Origin: Alphaproteobacteria bacterium
GTDB lineage: Bacteria; Pseudomonadota; Alphaproteobacteria; ATCC43930; CGMCC-115725
Assembly (NCBI GenBank): GCA_005888425.1
Contig: VAZF01000076.1
Location: 1,523-11,277, forward strand
Direction: 5' to 3'
Length of the DNA stretch: 9,755 nucleotides
Each line of letters starts with the position of its first letter. Within the stretch, counting starts at the first letter, position 1. A program made the position numbers and the translations under genes. Positions 7,070 through 9,755 of the stretch are shown here, piece by piece. Under the pieces are notes generated by a model. That model did not search any database and had not been told where the DNA came from. It saw only the letters and a program-made list of their open reading frames with translations.

Positions 7070-7657
7070 GTGAAACTGGGAATCGTTTCCGACATTCATT
7101 GCAACGCCGCCGGGCTGCGCCAAGCGCTCGCGCTGATGGGCGATGTCGATGACCTGATCTGCCTCGGGGACAGCATCTACGAGTACCGCTTCTCGAACGA
7201 GGTCGTGGGGCTGCTCAAGGAACGGGGGGCGCGGGTCATCTTGGGCAACCACGAAGAGTACTTCTTCGGGCCGCAGGGCGAACGCGCCCGGGCCCGCGAC
7301 GGCGTCGACCCGGCGCTGACGGAATGGCTCGCCAGCCGGCCGCATCGAGCCGAGCTTAGGGCGCATGGCAGAAATGTGCTAATCGTGCATTCGACCCCAT
7401 GGGAGCCGCGCGGCGCCTATGTCCATCCCGAGAGTGCCCTGCTGGCGCGCTTCGGGGAGGCTGAGGCGGATATCGTGCTCTACGGCCATACCCATCAGCA
7501 GCTGGCGCGCCGGATCGGCAACGTCTTGGTTATCAATCCCGGTTCGGCTGGCGAAGCACGCGACCACAGGAACGGGCGCCAATTGAGCTGTGCCGTCCTC
7601 GATCTCGCGAGCGAGGAGGTAAAGCTGATCGACTTCCCTGACCCGCGGGCCGCCTGA
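7070..7657 (+). CDS. Calcineurin-like metallophosphoesterase (YfcE/MJ0936-type)
   Basis: This 195-residue protein is a compact metallophosphoesterase of the calcineurin-like superfamily, with a two-metal site that hydrolyses phosphomono- or diesters. All five motifs are visible: D8-x-H10, GD at 33-34, GNHE at 59-62, H107 in the IVHSTPW strand, and GHTH at 139-142, followed by the INPGS turn near 154-158. The length matches YfcE-like cytoplasmic phosphodiesterases, and there is no signal peptide. The start is the GTG at 7070, because an ATG at 7062 runs into a stop after three codons; the ribosome binding site is poor. The stop overlaps the next gene's ATG as TGATG, which puts it in one transcript with the MaoC-type hydratase. 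The natural substrate cannot be told from the sequence, and the link to the fatty acid genes may be only positional. Confidence 0.9.
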   Translation: MKLGIVSDIHCNAAGLRQALALMGDVDDLICLGDSIYEYRFSNEVVGLLKERGARVILGNHEEYFFGPQGERARARDGVDPALTEWLASRPHRAELRAHGRNVLIVHSTPWEPRGAYVHPESALLARFGEAEADIVLYGHTHQQLARRIGNVLVINPGSAGEARDHRNGRQLSCAVLDLASEEVKLIDFPDPRAA

Positions 7658-8106
7658 TGGCCGAGCGCTATTTCGAGGACTACCCGCCGGGCGCGGTGTT
7701 CGAGGGCGGTGGAATCGCGGTCACCGAGGCCGAGATCCTCGAATTCGCCCGCAAATACGATCCGCAGGCGATGCACACCGATCCTGAGGCGGCGGCGCGC
7801 GGCTATTTCGGCGGGCTGATCGCCAGCGGGTGGCATACCGCGGCGATGATGATGCGGCTCTTTGCAGCGCATTTTCTATCACCGGCATCGAGCCTCGCTT
7901 CGCCCGGCATCGACGAATTGCGCTGGGTGAGGCCGGTGCGGCCAGGCGATGTGCTCCGGGTGCGGGTCACCGTTACCAAGGCGCGCCGCTCGCGCTCGAA
8001 ACCGGAGCAGGGCGTCGTGCACAGCTTCGCCGAGGTGCTGAACCAAAGCGGCGAGGTCGTCATGACCTTGAAGCCGATCAGCCTCCTCCGCTGCCGCCCG
8101 GAGTAG
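7657..8106 (+). CDS. MaoC-like (R)-specific enoyl-CoA hydratase family protein
   Basis: This 149-residue protein is a single hot-dog-fold MaoC-type dehydratase/hydratase, which adds water to enoyl-CoA or removes it from 3-hydroxyacyl-CoA. The hydratase-2 motif is present as YDPQAMHTD (34-42), giving the catalytic pair Asp35 and His40, followed by the conserved GLIASGWHT (53-61) at the active site. The N-terminal YFEDYPPGAVF (5-15) and the later VRPGD turn are also typical of the family. It starts within the stop codon of the phosphoesterase gene (one-base overlap) and lies 118 bases before an acyl-CoA dehydrogenase pair. That suggests a role in an accessory beta-oxidation route working on the product of those dehydrogenases. 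Substrate chain type is unknown. The family assignment is firm. Confidence 0.92.
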   Translation: MAERYFEDYPPGAVFEGGGIAVTEAEILEFARKYDPQAMHTDPEAAARGYFGGLIASGWHTAAMMMRLFAAHFLSPASSLASPGIDELRWVRPVRPGDVLRVRVTVTKARRSRSKPEQGVVHSFAEVLNQSGEVVMTLKPISLLRCRPE

Positions 8107-8124
8107 CTGTAGCAACTCCATGCC

Positions 8125-8170
8125 GCCCGCGCCCGCCTTGTCCCCGCGCGCTTGTCAAGGCGGCGGGGGC
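8125..8170 (+). other. GC-rich hairpin between the MaoC and acyl-CoA dehydrogenase genes
   Basis: CCGCCTTG (8133-8140) pairs perfectly with CAAGGCGG (8156-8163) around a 15-base loop. With one bulge and one mismatch the stem extends outward to 8125 and 8170. It begins 18 bases after the hydratase stop and ends 54 bases before the preferred dehydrogenase start. It has no T run, so it may be a weak terminator, a transcript-end stabiliser or an attenuator between the two gene pairs. Confidence 0.4.
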
Positions 8171-8224
8171 ATGCTTCGATCCGCGAGACCGCCCGAGCCC
8201 CCGGACTGCCGCCCCAGGAAGCGC

Positions 8225-9286
8225 ATGAGCGACAACATCATCGTCGATACCGCGACCCGCATCCTTGCCGATCTTTGCGAGCCCCAGACCGTCAACGCGG
8301 CCGAGGAAGGGCATTGGCCGGCGGAGCTGTGGAATGCGCTCGAGGAGTCCGGGCTGACCCTGACCTGGGTCCCGGACAATCTCGGCGGGGCGGGCGCCGA
8401 AATGCTGGATGGGTTTGCGGTATTGCGCGCCGCCGGGCGGTTCGCGGCGCCGGTGCCGCTCGCCGAGACCTTAATGGCGGGGTGGCTCTTGGCGCAGGCC
8501 GGGATCGGCGCGCCACCGGGCCCGATGACGATCGCGCCGGTGCATGAGGACGGCAACCTCACGCTCGGCGCGGATGACAAATTGCACGGACGCGCGCGGC
8601 ATATCCCGTTTGCCCGCGCAGCGAAACACATCGCGGTGATCGCGAAGAAAAACGGCGCGCCGACGGTGGCCTTGGTTTCGGCCGAAGGGCTGAACATCCG
8701 CGAAGGCACAAGCCTCGCGGGCGAGCCGCAGGACACCGTGAGCTTTGACGGCGCAACGCCGATCGCGACCGGCGCAGCGCCAGCGGGGCTCGACCCCGTG
8801 ACGCTGGCGCGGCTCGGCGCCGCGGTGCGGACGCAGCAGATGGCGGGCGCCCTCGAACACATCCTCGACCAGTCGGTGCAGTGGTCGCTCGACCGGGTCC
8901 AGTTCGGCCGGCCGATCGCCAAGTTCCAGGCGGTGCAGCACAACCTCGCGACGCTGGCGGCTGAAGTCGCGGCCGCAGGCGCCGCCGCCGACGGCGCGGC
9001 CGAGACGATCGCGCTCGAAGGGCCGGCGAGCGAGCGGGCCCTCCTCGATGTCGCGGTCGCCAAGGTGCGGGTCGGCGAAGCGGCCTCGAACGGCGCAGCG
9101 ATTGCGCATCAGGTGCATGGCGCGATGGGTTTCACCTACGAGCATTCGCTGCATCACGCGACGCGGCGGCTATGGGCCTGGCGCGAGGAGTTCGGCAACG
9201 AGACGCTGTGGGCCGGGCGGCTCGGCAAGCTGGTCGCCGAGCAGGGCGCCGAGGAGCTCTGGCCCTTCTTAACGCAAGGCACCTAA
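8225..9286 (+). CDS. Acyl-CoA dehydrogenase, short subunit probably of a heteromeric enzyme
   Basis: This protein of 353 residues belongs to the acyl-CoA dehydrogenase superfamily of FAD enzymes that make the alpha,beta double bond in acyl-CoA. The N-terminal helical domain (about 1-95) and middle beta domain (about 100-180) are short and divergent. The C-terminal helical domain is clear, with DRVQFGRPIAKFQAVQH (223-239) and the FAD-side HQVHGAMGFTYEH (295-307). Where classical enzymes carry the catalytic base in YEGT, this one has FGNETLW (323-329), so the glutamate appears shifted or replaced. Such short partners are known from two-gene acyl-CoA dehydrogenases in which only one subunit is catalytic. 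A second dehydrogenase gene starts 21 bases downstream. The ATG at 8225 is chosen because AGGAAG lies just before it (8216-8221). An upstream in-frame ATG at 8120 would add 35 Pro/Gly/Arg-rich residues across the hairpin and is unlikely. Confidence 0.88.
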   Translation: MSDNIIVDTATRILADLCEPQTVNAAEEGHWPAELWNALEESGLTLTWVPDNLGGAGAEMLDGFAVLRAAGRFAAPVPLAETLMAGWLLAQAGIGAPPGPMTIAPVHEDGNLTLGADDKLHGRARHIPFARAAKHIAVIAKKNGAPTVALVSAEGLNIREGTSLAGEPQDTVSFDGATPIATGAAPAGLDPVTLARLGAAVRTQQMAGALEHILDQSVQWSLDRVQFGRPIAKFQAVQHNLATLAAEVAAAGAAADGAAETIALEGPASERALLDVAVAKVRVGEAASNGAAIAHQVHGAMGFTYEHSLHHATRRLWAWREEFGNETLWAGRLGKLVAEQGAEELWPFLTQGT

Positions 9287-9307
9287 CGACAGGACTGCGA
9301 GACGGCG

Positions 9308-9755
9308 ATGGCCTACAATTTCCATTTTGATCCGGTCGATTTGCCGCCCGAGGCAAAGGAATTGCGCCAGGAGGTGCGCGCCTTCCTGCGCCAGGAGATC
9401 GAGGCCGGCACGTTCGCGCCCGACAGCGAGCGGGCGCCGTTCTCGATTGCCAAAGCCTTTGCCCGCAAGGTCGGCGCCAAGGGCTGGATCGGCATGACGT
9501 GGCCAAAAGAATACGGCGGCCACGAGCGCTCGCACCTCGAACGCTATGTCGTCATCGAGGAAATGCTGGCGCATCGCGCGCCGACCCGCGCCTATTCGAC
9601 AGCCGATCGGCAGAGCGGCCCCGTGATCCTGCGCTACGGCCAGGAGGAGATAAAGCGGTCGATCGTGCCGCGCATCACCTCGGGCGAGCTGTGCTTCTGC
9701 ATCGGCCTGTCGGAGCCCAATTCCGGCTCGGACGTGTTCGCCGCCTCGACGCGGG
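9308..9755 (+). CDS. Acyl-CoA dehydrogenase, N-terminal part (runs off the window)
   Basis: An open frame from the ATG at 9308 continues to the window end, giving 149 codons of an acyl-CoA dehydrogenase. Visible features are an N-terminal helix (PPEAKELRQEVRAFL, 13-27), the WIGMTWPKEYGG block (61-72) typical of the helical domain, and the FAD-binding start of the middle domain, CFCIGLSEPNSGSD (130-143). This subunit keeps the standard N-terminal and middle-domain motifs that are weak in the preceding gene, which supports a two-subunit enzyme. It begins 21 bases after the previous stop, so the two are surely co-transcribed. The C-terminal part, including the expected catalytic glutamate, is outside the window, so the active site cannot be checked. 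The ribosome binding site is weak. Confidence 0.9.
   Translation, partial: MAYNFHFDPVDLPPEAKELRQEVRAFLRQEIEAGTFAPDSERAPFSIAKAFARKVGAKGWIGMTWPKEYGGHERSHLERYVVIEEMLAHRAPTRAYSTADRQSGPVILRYGQEEIKRSIVPRITSGELCFCIGLSEPNSGSDVFAASTR

Noticed and set aside
8120..8224. Upstream ATG extending the short acyl-CoA dehydrogenase by 35 residues
   Set aside because: The extension is Pro/Gly/Arg-rich, crosses a hairpin and lacks a ribosome binding site, while the ATG at 8225 has AGGAAG close by and begins like the family.
8155..9063. Minus-strand open frame of 302 codons opposite the short acyl-CoA dehydrogenase
   Set aside because: Rich in Ser, Ala, Arg and Pro, with no recognisable motif; it is the shadow of a real gene.

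Overview
The window is high-GC, tightly packed bacterial DNA. Several features point to an alphaproteobacterium, probably Rhodospirillales-like. The first protein closely resembles the encapsulated ferritin known from Rhodospirillum rubrum, codons strongly prefer G or C in the third position, and MaoC and paired acyl-CoA dehydrogenase genes are typical of that group. This placement is an inference, because no rRNA or other marker gene is present. I see no tRNA, rRNA, CRISPR array, insertion sequence or phage gene.

Layout. Positions 13-1223 (+) hold a two-gene encapsulin nanocompartment operon: an encapsulated ferritin cargo with a C-terminal loading peptide, then the family 1 encapsulin shell, overlapping as TGATG. 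At 1358-2134 (+) is an integral-membrane diiron hydroxylase of the fatty acid hydroxylase/sterol desaturase superfamily. A stretch of about 365 bases without a convincing gene follows. At 2500-3297 (+) is a predicted lipoprotein, overlapped or followed by an ORF ending at 3670 that encodes an Ig-like beta domain. The two may be one gene split by a +1 frameshift. Positions 3695-6817 (-) hold a very large, divergent bifunctional penicillin-binding protein of 1040 residues, convergent with the lipoprotein unit and separated from it by a strong hairpin. From 7070 (+) comes a metabolic group: a calcineurin-like phosphoesterase, a MaoC-type hydratase overlapping it by one base, an unusual short acyl-CoA dehydrogenase, and the start of a second acyl-CoA dehydrogenase that runs off the window.

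How the genes work together. The ferritin-encapsulin pair should oxidise Fe(II) and store it inside a protein shell. The hydratase and the dehydrogenase pair look like steps of a specialised beta-oxidation route, in which the two dehydrogenase subunits probably form one heteromeric enzyme. The penicillin-binding protein acts alone in the periplasm on peptidoglycan. The main oddities are its altered glycosyltransferase motif and large transpeptidase insertion, the split lipoprotein, and the apparent loss of the catalytic glutamate in the short acyl-CoA dehydrogenase. I found no convincing wholly new system. The encapsulin operon is the clearest specialised system, and it belongs to a known class.
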